NCBI RefSeq assembly: GCF_016612995.1
Contig: NZ_JAEOAH010000001.1
Span: 62,001-126,000, forward strand
DNA from: Viridibacillus soli
GTDB lineage: Bacteria > Bacillota > Bacilli > Bacillales_A > Planococcaceae
DNA length: 64,000 nt
Direction of reading: 5' to 3'
Position numbers and translations under genes: made by a program. The notes below the pieces were generated by a model. That model did not search any database. It was not told the DNA's origin and saw only the letters and a program-made list of their open reading frames with translations. Shown here one piece after another: positions 28,155 to 38,825 of this stretch (its first letter is position 1; every line of letters starts with the position of its first letter).

Positions 28155-28958
28155 TTAATAAGCACCGGTTAATGTATTTAATACTTCCATTTTCGTTGGT
28201 TTCCAACCTTTGTTTTTAACCCATTTCATATTCACTCGGTATTTATCTTTTTTATCATTTGAAGAAACGATACCGATTGCTGTATCAGGGCTACCACCAT
28301 TTTTAATATACCAAACAATCATATCATTCTCAGCTAAGCCTGTTGTTGTAGAAAGCGTTGTAATTTTCTCTTTCCAGTCAGTTGAGTTTTTGTCATAGTT
28401 GGAATTATGAGCACCTTCAGAATCCTTTTGCGCAGTTGCAGTTGGCTTCCAATTAGAGTCTTTAATGACTTCTTTGACAACAGGATCTTTTGAAGATTCT
28501 TTTTCTGCTGTTGCGCTATTTGTTTTATCTTCTGATGAAGTTGAGTTATTGTTCGAAGATGCATCGCTGTTTGTTTGCGTTTTATCTTCCGAATCTACAA
28601 TCGCTGAGTCACCTTTGTTCTCTTCAGTAGTAGTTTCATCTGCATCATTTATATCTTCATCGTCATCCTTTTTATCTTCTTCAGTAACAACCGGTTCTTC
28701 CGGTTCTTCCTGTTCTTCAGGCTCTTCAGTGTCTTCTTCAGCCGGTTTCTGTGTTACCGTTGTTTCTGGTTGCTTTGTAATATTTTCTTTTGCACTATCG
28801 TTATCATCTGATTTACCACCTATAATAATCATTGCCGCAACAACGAGTATAAGAAGTACAACGACACCTATTAGTCCATTTAGTACTTTATCCATTTTTT
28901 TCTTTTTACCTTGTGGTCGATTAGGTTGTGGGTTGTATCGACGTTTAGTATCAGCCAT
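28155..28958 (-). CDS. yrrS: YrrS-like membrane-anchored protein (DUF1510)
   Basis: The 267-residue protein has a short basic cytoplasmic tail, one membrane helix (about 27-48), a long low-complexity acidic and Ser/Thr/Asn-rich linker (about 50-170), and a C-terminal folded domain of about 90 residues (DWKEKITTLSTTTGLAENDMIVWYIKNGG ... MEVLNTLTGAY) corresponding to DUF1510. In B. subtilis yrrS is next to a penicillin-binding protein gene; no such gene is here. Function unknown, with an extracellular envelope role the likeliest. Confidence 0.82.
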   Translation of the reverse strand: MADTKRRYNPQPNRPQGKKKKMDKVLNGLIGVVVLLILVVAAMIIIGGKSDDNDSAKENITKQPETTVTQKPAEEDTEEPEEQEEPEEPVVTEEDKKDDDEDINDADETTTEENKGDSAIVDSEDKTQTNSDASSNNNSTSSEDKTNSATAEKESSKDPVVKEVIKDSNWKPTATAQKDSEGAHNSNYDKNSTDWKEKITTLSTTTGLAENDMIVWYIKNGGSPDTAIGIVSSNDKKDKYRVNMKWVKNKGWKPTKMEVLNTLTGAY

Positions 28959-29023
28959 TTTGATTCCCCCTAGTAAACTCTCTATTGTCTATATCCTACC
29001 ATGAATTGTTTCATTGCCCCAAG

Positions 29024-29060
29024 CAAAAAAAGGCTCATCCACTTAGAATAAGCCTTTTTG
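29024..29060 (-). terminator. greA terminator
   Basis: On the minus strand AAAAAGGCTTAT pairs with ATGAGCCTTTTT around a nine-base loop, then more T. Confidence 0.85.
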
Positions 29061-29070
29061 CATAATCATT

Positions 29071-29547
29071 TTATTTAATTGTAATAATACGTACGTCCAT
29101 GTCTCCACCTGGTGTAGAAACTTTTAACTCTTCACCGACTTTACGGCCTAGTAGACCTTTAGCGATTGGTGAGTCATTTGAAATCAAACCTTCTACTGGA
29201 TCTGCTTCTGCAGAACCAACGATTGTGTATGTTTCTTCATCACCATCAGGAAGTTCTAAAAATGTAACCGTTTTTCCAAGTGCTACAAAATCATTGCTTA
29301 ACTGATCATCAGTGATGATTACAGCGTTACGAATCATTGCTTCAAGAGTTGTGATACGGCCTTCAACGAAACCTTGTTCGTCTTTAGCTGCATCGTACTC
29401 AGAGTTTTCGGAAAGGTCACCGAAGCTACGAGCAATCTTAATACGCTCTACGACCTCTTTACGTTTCGTTGAGATTAGGTATTCTATTTCGTCTTGTAAT
29501 TTCTGCTTACCCGCAGCAGTCATAGGGTATTGTTTTTCATTTGACAA
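29071..29547 (-). CDS. greA: transcription elongation factor GreA
   Basis: GreA rescues backtracked RNA polymerase by promoting cleavage of the extruded RNA. The 158-residue protein has the N-terminal coiled coil with the catalytic acidic tip ([20 protein letters not shown], about 42-61) and a C-terminal FKBP-like domain ([15 protein letters not shown]). It is separated from udk by 110 bases containing the udk terminator. Confidence 0.97.
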   Translation of the reverse strand: MSNEKQYPMTAAGKQKLQDEIEYLISTKRKEVVERIKIARSFGDLSENSEYDAAKDEQGFVEGRITTLEAMIRNAVIITDDQLSNDFVALGKTVTFLELPDGDEETYTIVGSAEADPVEGLISNDSPIAKGLLGRKVGEELKVSTPGGDMDVRIITIK

Positions 29548-29580
29548 AGTATTTCACTCCTTAGATAATTCACTACTTAA

Positions 29581-29623
29581 TAAAAATACTATGCCGCTAC
29601 TTAAGAAAGAATGCGACATAGTT
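29581..29623 (-). terminator. udk terminator
   Basis: On the minus strand ACTATGTCGC pairs with GCGGCATAGT (one G-U pair) and runs into ATTTTTATT. Confidence 0.75.
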
Positions 29624-29657
29624 TGTATGAAAATATTGCCAATCCATAAATATCATA

Positions 29658-30296
29658 TTACACAATAGTTTCAGATTCAAGAATTGTTTTAATTTTTGTT
29701 ACCATTAAGTCGATTGCTACCTCATTTTGACCACCCTCAGGGATGATAATATCGGCATATCGCTTCGTCGGTTCGATGAATTGATTGTGCATCGGACGAA
29801 CGACTGATAAGTATTGTTCAACAACTGAATCGATTGAGCGACCACGTTCGTTAATGTCACGAATGATACGACGGATAATACGTAAATCGGAGTCAGTATC
29901 AACGAATAATTTAATATCCATTAAATCTCGTAGACGTTCATCTTCTAAAACTAAAATACCTTCTAAAATAATGACATCTTGTGGATCGATGTGAATTGTT
30001 TCTTTTGCACGTGTATGTAAGGCATAGTCATACACTGGTTTTTCAATGGCTTGTCTATTTAAAAGACGTTTAACATCTTCGATTAATAAATCTGTGTCAA
30101 ATGCATTTGGATGGTCATAGTTTGTTGATAAACGTTGTTCAAATTCTAAATGGCTCTGGTCTTTATAATAATAGTCTTGTTCAATTACTACGACAGAGTG
30201 ATCTTTGAATACATCATGAATTGCATGTGTGACACTCGTTTTACCTGAACCAGAACCACCAGCAATCCCAATAACAACAGGACGTTTTTTATTCAT
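29658..30296 (-). CDS. udk: uridine kinase
   Basis: Udk phosphorylates uridine and cytidine for pyrimidine salvage. The P-loop GGSGSGKTS (about 13-21), EQDYYYKDQ and the DHPNAFD substrate motif are present in 212 residues. It touches the end of yrrO, so it is the last gene of that run. Confidence 0.96.
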   Translation of the reverse strand: MNKKRPVVIGIAGGSGSGKTSVTHAIHDVFKDHSVVVIEQDYYYKDQSHLEFEQRLSTNYDHPNAFDTDLLIEDVKRLLNRQAIEKPVYDYALHTRAKETIHIDPQDVIILEGILVLEDERLRDLMDIKLFVDTDSDLRIIRRIIRDINERGRSIDSVVEQYLSVVRPMHNQFIEPTKRYADIIIPEGGQNEVAIDLMVTKIKTILESETIV

Positions 30297-31570
30297 TAAC
30301 GGTTCTCCTTACGCATCATATTATGTGGGAATACTTCTGTTTCGCATTTGAAGCGCACGATTTGTAATGGGTGACGTGCTGCATCTAGTGCGTTGCCGTC
30401 CTCATCCCATACTTCATCAAGTGTTACGCGGAAGTTTTCAATTTCAGGACCGAAAAATTCCACTTCTTCACCTGGTTTGAAGAAGTTACGTTGTTGCAAT
30501 GTAACCATTTTTGTTTCTTTATCATAGTCAAGTACCATACCTACGAAATCGTATTTCGTTTGTTTACCGTGCTCTCCAAACATTTGTTGTTCAAAACTCG
30601 GTTCACCCTCAAAGAACGATGAAGCTGCTTCACGGTTTGCACATTTATCCAGTTCTTCTAACCAAGCTTTGTCGATTTTGAAGTTATCTGGATCTGCACA
30701 GTATGCATCCATTACTTTGCGGTATACGCTTACAACAGTTGCTACATAGTGAATAGATTTCATACGGCCTTCCACTTTTAATGAATCGATACCAAGCTCG
30801 ATAATTTTCGGAATGGATTCGATTAATTTTAAGTCTTTTGGGCTCATAGCAAAGGCTTCTTCATTTTCAGTAAATAATGGTTTTTCTACTCCATCTTCAA
30901 CTTCATATAAATCATAGTCCCAACGGCATGATTGGCAACAGCCACCACGGTTGGAATCGCGAGCTGTCATATGGTTAGAAAGTACACAGCGTCCGCTATA
31001 AGCGATACACATAGCACCATGTACGAAAGATTCGATTTCTATATCTACTTTTTCTTTCATAAGTTTGATTTCCTCAGCGCCTGTTTCACGCGCTAAAACG
31101 ACGCGGTGTAAGCCTTCTTCTTTCCAATACTGCACTGCTTTCCAGTTGGATAAAGATTGCTGCGTACTTAAATGGATTTCAACTTTTGGGGCCACTTCAC
31201 GGCAAGTTTCAATAATTAATGGGTCGGCTACGATAATACCAGTAATACCCGCTGATTCTAGATCACGTAAATAGTCTTCAAGACCGTCCATATTCTCATT
31301 ATGTGCAAAAATATTCGTTGTGACATAAATTTTCGCTCCATATTTTTTAGCGAATTCAACACCTTCACGCATTTCGTCAATGGAGAAGTTGCCCGCATTT
31401 GAGCGTAAACCGAATTCACGTCCGCCGATAAATACAGCATCCGCACCATAGTGTACAGCAATTTTGAGTTTTTCTAAGCTACCTGCTGGCGCTAATAATT
31501 CTGGTTTTCTCACGATGACTCGTTTGCCATCAATGATTTCGCTGATGCGATCATTTTGTAATAATGTCAA
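30296..31570 (-). CDS. trhP2: U32-family tRNA hydroxylation protein (YrrO/TrhP2)
   Basis: U32 'peptidases' of this type hydroxylate U34 of tRNA to ho5U, using prephenate-derived chemistry; in B. subtilis YrrN and YrrO carry this out. The 424-residue protein has the TIM-barrel start [30 protein letters not shown], a cysteine set for an iron-sulfur cluster (MCIAYSGRC and GGCCQSC) and a C-terminal domain. Its neighbours yrrN and yrrM complete the pathway. Confidence 0.92.
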   Translation of the reverse strand: MTLLQNDRISEIIDGKRVIVRKPELLAPAGSLEKLKIAVHYGADAVFIGGREFGLRSNAGNFSIDEMREGVEFAKKYGAKIYVTTNIFAHNENMDGLEDYLRDLESAGITGIIVADPLIIETCREVAPKVEIHLSTQQSLSNWKAVQYWKEEGLHRVVLARETGAEEIKLMKEKVDIEIESFVHGAMCIAYSGRCVLSNHMTARDSNRGGCCQSCRWDYDLYEVEDGVEKPLFTENEEAFAMSPKDLKLIESIPKIIELGIDSLKVEGRMKSIHYVATVVSVYRKVMDAYCADPDNFKIDKAWLEELDKCANREAASSFFEGEPSFEQQMFGEHGKQTKYDFVGMVLDYDKETKMVTLQQRNFFKPGEEVEFFGPEIENFRVTLDEVWDEDGNALDAARHPLQIVRFKCETEVFPHNMMRKENR

Positions 31571-31587
31571 AGTGTACCTCTCCTTTC

Positions 31588-32517
31588 TTAGTAGACTGTT
31601 TCTTTAAAATAGAATCCAGTATCTAATGGACGAATTGCAGGTTGAATTTCTTCAATTTTTGCTAATAAGTCATTTTTGATATCGTAATATTGATCAGCTG
31701 ATTCAGCATATGCATCGATTGCCTTGCGATAGCATTCTGTAACAGTGACAACATATTCAGGTGATTGAAGTACACCTTCAATTTTAAATGAATCAATTCC
31801 CGCTTCGAATAACTCATCTAATTCATCAATAATACACATATCATTCGGACTGAAAATATGCGTACCATTTAAGTCTTCATAGATAGGGTATTTGTTGTGA
31901 CGCTCGTCATCATGTAAGAACATATTACGATTGTCTTTGCGGTTTTCAATTTCCATTGCTTTATCTTGGTATAAGAAATAGTTACCAAGTAATGCTCGTT
32001 TTGATTGGAACATACAAGTCATACCATGCACTTGAGCTTGGATTTCAACTTCAGTATTTTCTTTAATCTCAATCACTTCGTCCATGCTTAACTCACGAGC
32101 TAAAACAGTACGAGTAGCACCGCGTTTACCCCAGTAGTCTGCTTGGAACCAGTTCGTTGCAATTGTTTCTGGATTCCAATGTAGTGGAATAGTCACTTCT
32201 GCTTCACGACGTGCAACGATCATTGCGGGATCGCCAAAGACGATTGCATCAACGCCAATTTTCGCTAATTTTCGCATATACGGCGCAAGTGAGTCTACAC
32301 GATCATTATGGAAAATTGCATTCATTGCGACATACACTTTTTTACCTGCTGCATGGATTTTTTCAGTTGCTGCAGCTACTTGTTCTACTGAAAATTCACC
32401 TGCTAAACGTAGACCAAATTGTTGTTCACCTATTAAAAAAGCATCCGCTCCAGCTTGGATGAGTGCTTCAACATGTGCAACAGATTGTGGTGTAACGAGT
32501 AATTCAGGTTTCTTCAT
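31588..32517 (-). CDS. trhP1: U32-family tRNA hydroxylation partner (YrrN/TrhP1)
   Basis: The 309-residue protein is a shorter U32 relative of the downstream gene, starting MKKPELLVTPQSVAHVEALIQAGADAFLIGEQQFG. It keeps the barrel but has only part of the cysteine pattern (MTCMFQSKR). In B. subtilis yrrN and yrrO act together in U34 hydroxylation. It lies 17 bases before yrrO and 6 bases after yrrM. Confidence 0.9.
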   Translation of the reverse strand: MKKPELLVTPQSVAHVEALIQAGADAFLIGEQQFGLRLAGEFSVEQVAAATEKIHAAGKKVYVAMNAIFHNDRVDSLAPYMRKLAKIGVDAIVFGDPAMIVARREAEVTIPLHWNPETIATNWFQADYWGKRGATRTVLARELSMDEVIEIKENTEVEIQAQVHGMTCMFQSKRALLGNYFLYQDKAMEIENRKDNRNMFLHDDERHNKYPIYEDLNGTHIFSPNDMCIIDELDELFEAGIDSFKIEGVLQSPEYVVTVTECYRKAIDAYAESADQYYDIKNDLLAKIEEIQPAIRPLDTGFYFKETVY

Positions 32518-32523
32518 GAATGG

Positions 32524-33156
32524 TCACCTCTTTATACATATCAACAATCCGTCCCCTACTGGAAAAAAAGTGGACTGATAATCAGGATGATTAATAATCC
32601 AATCTGCAAAATGATGTAGGTTGCGGATCATCGTTCTTTTTCTTCTTGGCACTTCTTTCATATCTAAATCTGATAGGCCATGCATATACATATTATCGAT
32701 ATATAGTATACCGCCGGAACGAACTAGCGGACTATATTTATCAAAAAAGCGTTGGTACTGACCTTTTGCCGCATCAATAAAAACAGCATCAAAAGTTGGA
32801 TGATTACTTTCCACATCCACTTCTAACGCATCTCCTTCAAGTAACTCAATATTCTCTTTAGCAACCGATTGTGCAATAAATTGTTTTGCGTGTTGAATAC
32901 GCAGAGCGTCACGTTCAATCGTCACAACCTGACATTGTGGTAATGTCTCTGCCATACGAATAGCGGAATAGCCAATGGCTGACCCTATTTCTAAAATAGA
33001 TGTTGGCTGTTGTATACGTAGCATTTGAAGCAATATCTCGATTGCAGGTAATTGCATAATGGGTACATGATTTTCTTCCGCGAAGCGTTCCATGTCCATT
33101 AGCAATTCGTTTCTTGGTTGGATGAAGGTTTGAATATATGAATCCGAAATGTTCAT
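32524..33156 (-). CDS. trmR: tRNA 5-hydroxyuridine methyltransferase (YrrM/TrmR)
   Basis: TrmR methylates ho5U34 to 5-methoxyuridine in tRNAs, the second step after TrhP. The 210-residue protein has the catechol O-methyltransferase-like fold: LEIGSAIGYSAIRMAE (SAM motif), VTIERD and VFIDAAKGQY with metal-binding aspartate. Its neighbours fix the role; the generic label would be O-methyltransferase. Confidence 0.93.
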   Translation of the reverse strand: MNISDSYIQTFIQPRNELLMDMERFAEENHVPIMQLPAIEILLQMLRIQQPTSILEIGSAIGYSAIRMAETLPQCQVVTIERDALRIQHAKQFIAQSVAKENIELLEGDALEVDVESNHPTFDAVFIDAAKGQYQRFFDKYSPLVRSGGILYIDNMYMHGLSDLDMKEVPRRKRTMIRNLHHFADWIINHPDYQSTFFPVGDGLLICIKR

Positions 33157-33202
33157 ACTTTCATAGCTCCTTAAGTATCAAAAATACACTTTATATTATC
33201 AT

Positions 33203-33239
33203 GAAAATAGAAGAAAAGCGAGTACTGCTTTTCTTCTAC
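33203..33239 (-). terminator. mltG terminator
   Basis: On the minus strand TAGAAGAAAAGC pairs with GCTTTTCTTCTA (seven-base loop), followed by TTTTC. It separates mltG from the yrrM-udk group. Confidence 0.85.
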
Positions 33240-33245
33240 AGGTGT

Positions 33246-34364
33246 TTACTTGATATATTTGTCAACATTTTTTAGATGGTCTTCATACTTTTCTGCGAAA
33301 TGATTGATGCCATTTTTATCTGCTAAGAAGTATAAGTATGGCGTATCAGCTGGACTAATCGCCGCATCTAAAGATTCTTTCCCCGCATTGGCAATTGGAC
33401 CTGGTGGTAAACCTTTCACTTTGTACGTGTTATAAGGATGTTTCACTTCTAAGTCTTTGTATAAGACACGGTCCTTATGCTCGCCTAATGCATATAAAAC
33501 TGTTGGGTCTGTTTGTAATGGCATACCTGTCTCAAGACGGTTATAGAAAACACTTGCGATTGTTTCACGGTCTGTTTTAGCAGTTGCTTCACGTTCAAGT
33601 AATGATGCAAATGTTAAAAATTCATGAACACTCATTTTCTTTTCTTTTAACTGAACGCTATATTGTGTTACGACTGTATTCGTTTGCGCAATCATTTGCT
33701 CGACAATTTCTTCTAAAGTTGGATCCTCTGCAAAGAATGAGTAGGTTGAAGGATATAAATAGCCTTCTAATACGTAACGAATGTCTTTATTGTTCACTTT
33801 TTTTGTAATCAATTCTGGATATTTTGATTTCATGTTTTTCACGAATTCTTTGCTCGTTACAAGGGTCATAAACTCGTCCGTCGTATATGTTGTATTCTTC
33901 GCAATACGTGCGCCGATTTGATCTAACGTCAATCCTTCTGGAATTGTTAATGTAGATGTCGGTTGTCGATAGACTTTCCCAGTTTTCAAGCTTTTGATAA
34001 TTTCATCAATCGTCATCGCTTTTGTTAATTTGTACGTACCTGCTTGGAACTCTGATTCATTTTTGAATTTTGTATAGTACTTAAAGACTTTGGCGTCTTT
34101 AATGATGTTCTTCTTCTCAAGTATTACAGCGATTGAATCGATTGTTGAGCCGATTGGCACTTCGATTTTCACTGTTTTGTTTGACTCAGAGTCAACAGGT
34201 TTTAATGCACCGGATACATAAAAATACATGCTTATACTAATTATGGCCGCAACAATAATAAATGCAAAAGCAATGATAAAAACTATTTTACGAACGGTTT
34301 TTACTTCCTTTTTACGTTCCTTCATTTTGTTCAGCATTTCCTTTTTTTGAGTTTCCTGATCCAC
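33246..34364 (-). CDS. mltG: endolytic murein transglycosylase MltG
   Basis: MltG cuts nascent glycan strands at the membrane and helps set their length. One membrane helix (about 27-50) precedes a LysM-like subdomain and the YceG domain; the catalytic glutamate lies in SLLEREA (about residue 242), with TDPTVLYALGEHK and YNTYKVKGLPPGPIANAG downstream. The 372-residue length is normal. Confidence 0.95.
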   Translation of the reverse strand: MDQETQKKEMLNKMKERKKEVKTVRKIVFIIAFAFIIVAAIISISMYFYVSGALKPVDSESNKTVKIEVPIGSTIDSIAVILEKKNIIKDAKVFKYYTKFKNESEFQAGTYKLTKAMTIDEIIKSLKTGKVYRQPTSTLTIPEGLTLDQIGARIAKNTTYTTDEFMTLVTSKEFVKNMKSKYPELITKKVNNKDIRYVLEGYLYPSTYSFFAEDPTLEEIVEQMIAQTNTVVTQYSVQLKEKKMSVHEFLTFASLLEREATAKTDRETIASVFYNRLETGMPLQTDPTVLYALGEHKDRVLYKDLEVKHPYNTYKVKGLPPGPIANAGKESLDAAISPADTPYLYFLADKNGINHFAEKYEDHLKNVDKYIK

Positions 34365-34403
34365 TTGCTGTCCTCCTATTACCTATAAAAACTATTTTCA
34401 TAA

Positions 34404-34437
34404 AGAAAAAGCGGAATGCAAAAACCATTCCGCTTTC
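34404..34437 (-). terminator. terminator after the DUF1292 pair
   Basis: On the minus strand AAGCGGAATG pairs with CATTCCGCTT (seven-base loop), then TTTC. It ends the alaS-IreB-ruvX-DUF1292 side. Confidence 0.85.
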
Positions 34438-34452
34438 ATAAAAACTAACAGA

Positions 34453-34746
34453 TTACTCTTCACCAAATTCAGCGTCAAGTGTGTTCAATACTTCTTCAAC
34501 CATATCCCACTCTTCATCTGTTTCGATTTCTTCTAGCGATTCAAGTTCGCCATCTTCTGATACAATTGTTTTAGCAGCGAAAACTTCAACTTGTTCGCCT
34601 TCTTCAACGCCCTCTTCATAATAAAGAACGTATGAGTTTTCAGTAGCGTCTACTGTAAATTCATAAAGAACAGCATATGTGTGTTCTTTTCCTTCATCAT
34701 CGATCAGATGGATATGCTTATGATCATGCTCTTGTTCGTTTGACAT
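34453..34746 (-). CDS. DUF1292 protein, copy 1
   Basis: A 97-residue, strongly acidic protein: MSNEQEHDHKHIHLIDDEGK..., then YEFTVDATENSYVLYY and a glutamate-rich C-terminus. It belongs to the YrzB/DUF1292 family, of unknown function. The start was set to the ATG with AGAGGTGAAA in front; an in-frame GTG three codons earlier overlaps that binding site. It is a paralogue of the next gene, 27 bases away. Confidence 0.9.
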   Translation of the reverse strand: MSNEQEHDHKHIHLIDDEGKEHTYAVLYEFTVDATENSYVLYYEEGVEEGEQVEVFAAKTIVSEDGELESLEEIETDEEWDMVEEVLNTLDAEFGEE

Positions 34747-34773
34747 ACTTTTCACCTCTTGTTTAATTAAAAT

Positions 34774-35070
34774 TTATTCAGCTTCGATGTCTTCATCAAG
34801 GTCGTTTACAACTTGCTCGATTAGATCCCATTCAGCTTCTGTTTCGATTGGTGCTAATTCACCGTCTTCGCCATCTTCAGATGGAGTGAATGCTGAAGCA
34901 AAGATTTCTACTTCGCCTTCCTCATCTTCAGAACCGATTACAAAGTAAAGTACGTAAGATTTGCCGAACTCTTCAGAGTCAAATGTGTGTAGTACTTCAC
35001 ATAATTGTTCGTTGCCCTCTTCATCTACGATTGTAATGTTGCGTTGTTCTTGCTCTTGTTCGTTTGTCAT
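34774..35070 (-). CDS. yrzB: DUF1292 protein, copy 2
   Basis: A 98-residue acidic protein starting [22 protein letters not shown], with [14 protein letters not shown]. It shares its layout with the preceding paralogue (NEQE start, SYVLY strand, EWD[LM][IV]E near the end), so a tandem duplication is clear. In B. subtilis a single yrzB stands after yrrK; the copy next to ruvX is the positional match. GAGGTGAAT precedes the ATG. Confidence 0.9.
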   Translation of the reverse strand: MTNEQEQEQRNITIVDEEGNEQLCEVLHTFDSEEFGKSYVLYFVIGSEDEEGEVEIFASAFTPSEDGEDGELAPIETEAEWDLIEQVVNDLDEDIEAE

Positions 35071-35080
35071 AATATTCACC

Positions 35081-35500
35081 TCATAATTGTTTTCGGTCTA
35101 AAAATCCTTGAAGGATCATAGCCGCAGCCATTTTATCAATGACTTTTTTTCTATCTTTGCGACGGACGTCCGCTTCAATTAGCAGACGCTCCGCAGCCAT
35201 CGTTGTTAGACGCTCATCCCAAAGTGTTACAGGCATAGAGAAGGTCTTTTCTAGTAGCTCTTTATAGCGCATAGAAGCTTCTCCTCTAGGACCAACAGTA
35301 TTGTTCATATTTTTTGGGAATCCAACTACGAATTCCGTTACTCCATATGATTGGACAAGTTCACGAATTCGGTCGATACCAAATTCCTCGTTTTCCTCGT
35401 CGATTTTTACAGTTTCAATTCCTTGAGCAGTCCAACCTAGTGCATCGCTGATTGCTACTCCAACTGTTTTAGAACCAACATCTAAACCCATTATTCTCAT
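35081..35500 (-). CDS. ruvX: YqgF/RuvX family nuclease
   Basis: This 139-residue RNase H-fold protein has [29 protein letters not shown] and [15 protein letters not shown], which hold the metal-binding acidic residues. Family roles range from Holliday-junction resolution to pre-16S rRNA 5' end processing; B. subtilis YrrK is reported in rRNA maturation. It is two bases after the IreB gene. Confidence 0.95.
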   Translation of the reverse strand: MRIMGLDVGSKTVGVAISDALGWTAQGIETVKIDEENEEFGIDRIRELVQSYGVTEFVVGFPKNMNNTVGPRGEASMRYKELLEKTFSMPVTLWDERLTTMAAERLLIEADVRRKDRKKVIDKMAAAMILQGFLDRKQL

Positions 35501-35502
35501 TA

Positions 35503-35769
35503 TTACGCCTCGTTATTCTTTTTAATATAGAATTTCACAAGTTCTTCTAATATTTCGTCACGCTCTAACTTGCGAATTTTATTACGAGCCTCTTGATGAC
35601 GAGGAATATATGCCGGATCGCCTGACAGCAGATAACCAACAATCTGATTAATCGGATTATACCCTTTTTCTTCTAGTGCCGCATGAACATGAAGCATAGT
35701 TTCCTTTACTTCTTGTTCCATAGATTCTTCCGGAAAATTAAATTTCATCGTTTGATCGAACGAACTCAT
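35503..35769 (-). CDS. IreB family regulatory phosphoprotein (YrzL)
   Basis: The 88-residue protein begins [23 protein letters not shown]; the TMKF segment matches the region that is phosphorylated by the Ser/Thr kinase IreK in Enterococcus. A body of helices with [31 protein letters not shown] completes the UPF0297 family. GAGGTG is well placed before this ATG; a GTG three codons earlier is not. It sits between alaS and ruvX, the conserved order in Firmicutes. Confidence 0.93.
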   Translation of the reverse strand: MSSFDQTMKFNFPEESMEQEVKETMLHVHAALEEKGYNPINQIVGYLLSGDPAYIPRHQEARNKIRKLERDEILEELVKFYIKKNNEA

Positions 35770-35848
35770 GCTCAGCACCTCACTTTAAGTTTTTGAAAGT
35801 ATAAAAACCTTCTATTCAATAGTAAGTATACCGTAATCAGGATACCTT

Positions 35849-38476
35849 TTAAATAGATTTTACATAATCATAAACAGATTCTAGCGCTTCTGCAAGTTTA
35901 GAGCCTTCTTTTGCTCCAGCCATCGCCATATCTGGGCGGCCGCCGCCTTTACCTCCACATTGTTCTGCTACAGTTTTGACGATGTTACCAGCATGATAGT
36001 TTCCACCAGCTATATCTTTTGTAACACCTGCAATTAACATGACTTTATCGCCTTCAGTAGCACCTAAAACAATTACACTATTCGTCATTTTTTCTTTTAA
36101 GTCATCCATTAATTGACGTAGTTGATTGTTGTCTTTTGCTTCTACTTTTGTCGCAAGAACTGTGACGCCACCGATTTCTTGAGCTGCAGATAAAATATTA
36201 GACGCTTGAGCGTTCGCAATTTTAGAAGAAAGTGCTGCATTTTCACGTTGTTGTTCTTTGTAATCATGTTGTAAACCTTCAACACGAGCAACTAAATCTT
36301 TTGGATTTGCTTTTAATAATGCCGCTGCTTGTTCTAAAACATGTTGTTCTTCTTTAGCCGCCTCAAATGCTGCTTTACCTGTTACAGCTTCAATGCGTCG
36401 AGTACCCGCACCAATTCCACCTTCAGAAACGATTTTGAAGAAGCCAATCTGTGATGTGCGTTCTACGTGAATACCACCGCAAAGTTCTAATGAATAGTTA
36501 CCCACTTGTACAACACGTACTACATCACCATATTTTTCACCGAATAGAGCCATTGCACCCATTGCTTTTGCTTCGTCAATTGCTTTATTTTCGATAACAA
36601 CAGCGATATCATCCCAAACTTTCTCATTAATCATACGTTCGATTGTTTCTAACTCTTCTTTTGTTACTTGACCAAAGTGAGAGAAGTCAAAACGCAAACG
36701 GTCTGGTCCTACATAAGAACCCGCTTGGTTGACGTGAGCACCTAATGTGTCTTTTAACGCACGTTGTAAAAGGTGAGTGGCTGTATGATTTTTAATAGTA
36801 TGATTACGAGCATGACGATCTACTGTCGCATGAACGTCATCCCCAACATGCATTTCGCCTGTTTCTACAATGATGGTATGCAAACTTTGGCCATTTGGTG
36901 CTTTATGCACATCTTTAATAGAGGCAGAAAATGAATCATTTGAGATTGTACCATGGTCAGCAATTTGACCACCTGATTCAGCATAGAATGGTGTTTCTGA
37001 CAAGATAACTAACACTTCTTCACCTTCAGAAGCTACTGTTACTTCTTGTCCATTTGCAACGATTGCAGCTACTTTTGTATCAGTTTGTAAACTTTCGTAA
37101 CCAACAAATGTACTTTCTTGTTTTAAGTTAGCTAATACTTCTGATTGAACATGCATAGAGTCAACGTCTTGGCGAGCCGCACGAGCACGATTACGTTGTG
37201 CTTCCATTTCTTTTTCAAAACCTTCGTGATCAACAGTCATACCTACTTCTTCAGCGTATTCTTCTGTTAATTCAACAGGGAAGCCATACGTGTCATATAA
37301 GCGGAATGCATCTTTACCCGGAACGATAGATGAGTTTGCTGCCTTCTGTGTTGCCACAACTTCATTGAAGATTGCTAAGCCACCGTCTAATGTTTCGTGG
37401 AAACGTACTTCTTCGTTTTTAATAACACGCATGATGAATTCTTGTTTTTCTTTTACTTCTGGATAGAAGTCAACCATGATTTCACCAACTGTTGGTACTA
37501 AATCAAACATAAATGGTTTTTCGATACCTAATTGTTTTGCATATCGCACAGCACGGCGCAATAATCGACGTAACACATAGCCACGACCTTCATTTGACGG
37601 TAGTGCTCCGTCGCCAATTGCAAATGCTACTGTACGAGTATGGTCAGCGATTACTTTGAATGCTTCATCTTTGTTCACATCAACGTGATATTTTTCACCA
37701 GAAATGCGTTCAGTATGCTCAATAATTGGCATAAATAAATCGGTATCAAAATTTGTTGGTACATTTTGGACAACGGAAGCCATACGTTCTAGCCCCATAC
37801 CTGTATCAATATTTTGTTTTGGTAGTGGTGTATATGTGCCATCAGGATTGTGGTTGAACTCAGAGAACACAAGATTCCAAATTTCTAAGTAGCGTTCATT
37901 TTCGCCACCTGGATATAACTCAGGATCTGATTCGTCTGCTCCATAAGATTCTCCGCGGTCGTAGAAAATTTCAGAGTTTGGACCACTTGGACCTTCACCG
38001 ATATCCCAGAAGTTACCTTCAAGACGGATTAAGCGCTCTTCAGGAATGCCGATTTCGTCTTTCCAGATTGTATATGCTTCTATATCTTCAGGGTGAATTG
38101 TAATAGAAAGTTTTTCACCTTCAAAGCCCATCCATTTTTCATCAGTTAAAAATTCCCAAGCATAATGAATCGCTTCTTTTTTAAAGTAATCACCAATTGA
38201 GAAGTTACCTAACATTTCAAAAAATGTATGGTGACGAGCTGTTTTACCTACGTTTTCAATATCATTTGTACGAATTGATTTTTGTGCATTTACAATTCGA
38301 GGGTTATCAGGAATAACGCGACCATCAAAGTATTTCTTTAATGTTGCTACCCCAGAGTTAATCCATAATAATGAGGGATCATTGATTGGTACAAGTGGAG
38401 CACTTGGCTCTTGATTATGTCCTTTTTCTTCAAAGAACTCGATAAATTTACGACGAATTTCTGCTGCTGTTTGCAT
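35849..38476 (-). CDS. alaS: alanine-tRNA ligase
   Basis: AlaRS charges tRNA-Ala. The 875-residue protein starts [20 protein letters not shown], has the class II aminoacylation domain, the editing domain with HTATHLL and the zinc-binding CGGIHVERT, and the C-terminal C-Ala domain with [15 protein letters not shown]-box leader upstream controls it by tRNA-Ala charging. Confidence 0.98.
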   Translation of the reverse strand: MQTAAEIRRKFIEFFEEKGHNQEPSAPLVPINDPSLLWINSGVATLKKYFDGRVIPDNPRIVNAQKSIRTNDIENVGKTARHHTFFEMLGNFSIGDYFKKEAIHYAWEFLTDEKWMGFEGEKLSITIHPEDIEAYTIWKDEIGIPEERLIRLEGNFWDIGEGPSGPNSEIFYDRGESYGADESDPELYPGGENERYLEIWNLVFSEFNHNPDGTYTPLPKQNIDTGMGLERMASVVQNVPTNFDTDLFMPIIEHTERISGEKYHVDVNKDEAFKVIADHTRTVAFAIGDGALPSNEGRGYVLRRLLRRAVRYAKQLGIEKPFMFDLVPTVGEIMVDFYPEVKEKQEFIMRVIKNEEVRFHETLDGGLAIFNEVVATQKAANSSIVPGKDAFRLYDTYGFPVELTEEYAEEVGMTVDHEGFEKEMEAQRNRARAARQDVDSMHVQSEVLANLKQESTFVGYESLQTDTKVAAIVANGQEVTVASEGEEVLVILSETPFYAESGGQIADHGTISNDSFSASIKDVHKAPNGQSLHTIIVETGEMHVGDDVHATVDRHARNHTIKNHTATHLLQRALKDTLGAHVNQAGSYVGPDRLRFDFSHFGQVTKEELETIERMINEKVWDDIAVVIENKAIDEAKAMGAMALFGEKYGDVVRVVQVGNYSLELCGGIHVERTSQIGFFKIVSEGGIGAGTRRIEAVTGKAAFEAAKEEQHVLEQAAALLKANPKDLVARVEGLQHDYKEQQRENAALSSKIANAQASNILSAAQEIGGVTVLATKVEAKDNNQLRQLMDDLKEKMTNSVIVLGATEGDKVMLIAGVTKDIAGGNYHAGNIVKTVAEQCGGKGGGRPDMAMAGAKEGSKLAEALESVYDYVKSI

Positions 38477-38499
38477 ATGTGTTTTCCTCCTTTAGACAA

Positions 38500-38745
38500 T
38501 AAAAAACCTTCATCCACTATAAAAGGGACGAAGGTTGAAAATTCGCGGTACCACCCTAGTTACAATAGATAAATCTTGCATCTATTGTCTCTTCATTAAG
38601 CCTTAACGCGGCAAACGACAGGGATTAGCTGTACTCAGGATGAGCTTTCCAAAATGGTTGGTGAAGGTTCTCGCAGCCTTGAAACCTCTTTCTGCACACT
38701 TTCCATATTGTACTTTTATCCTTCGCAGTTTTAAGCGATATATGT
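38500..38745 (-). promoter_or_regulatory. T-box riboswitch leader of alaS
   Basis: On the minus strand the T-box sequence AGGGTGGTACCGCG (38557-38544) precedes a terminator stem, AACCTTCGTCC with GGATGAAGGTT (38536-38505), and a T run. Upstream, GGATAAAAGTA and the opposite GAAAGCTCATCC form the specifier region of stem I, with an Ala codon GCT visible, and GGCTGCGAGAACC fits its distal loop. Uncharged tRNA-Ala should stabilise the antiterminator. Confidence 0.93.
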
Positions 38746-38825
38746 GTTGTTAGTTAAAATATTCGAAAATACAATTGTTTTCAAATATGGACTCAATCCT
38801 ATTTTAAAAAAGGTCGCTGTATCTG

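Noticed and set aside
28620-28760. Glutamate/aspartate codon repeats as a DNA tandem repeat
   Set aside because: The repetition comes from the acidic protein linker of yrrS; spacing is irregular and no unit is conserved at the DNA level.
28465-29004. Plus-strand open frame of 179 codons opposite yrrS
   Set aside because: Its serine-rich content is just the reverse of the acidic low-complexity linker of yrrS, which has a membrane anchor and a DUF1510 end.
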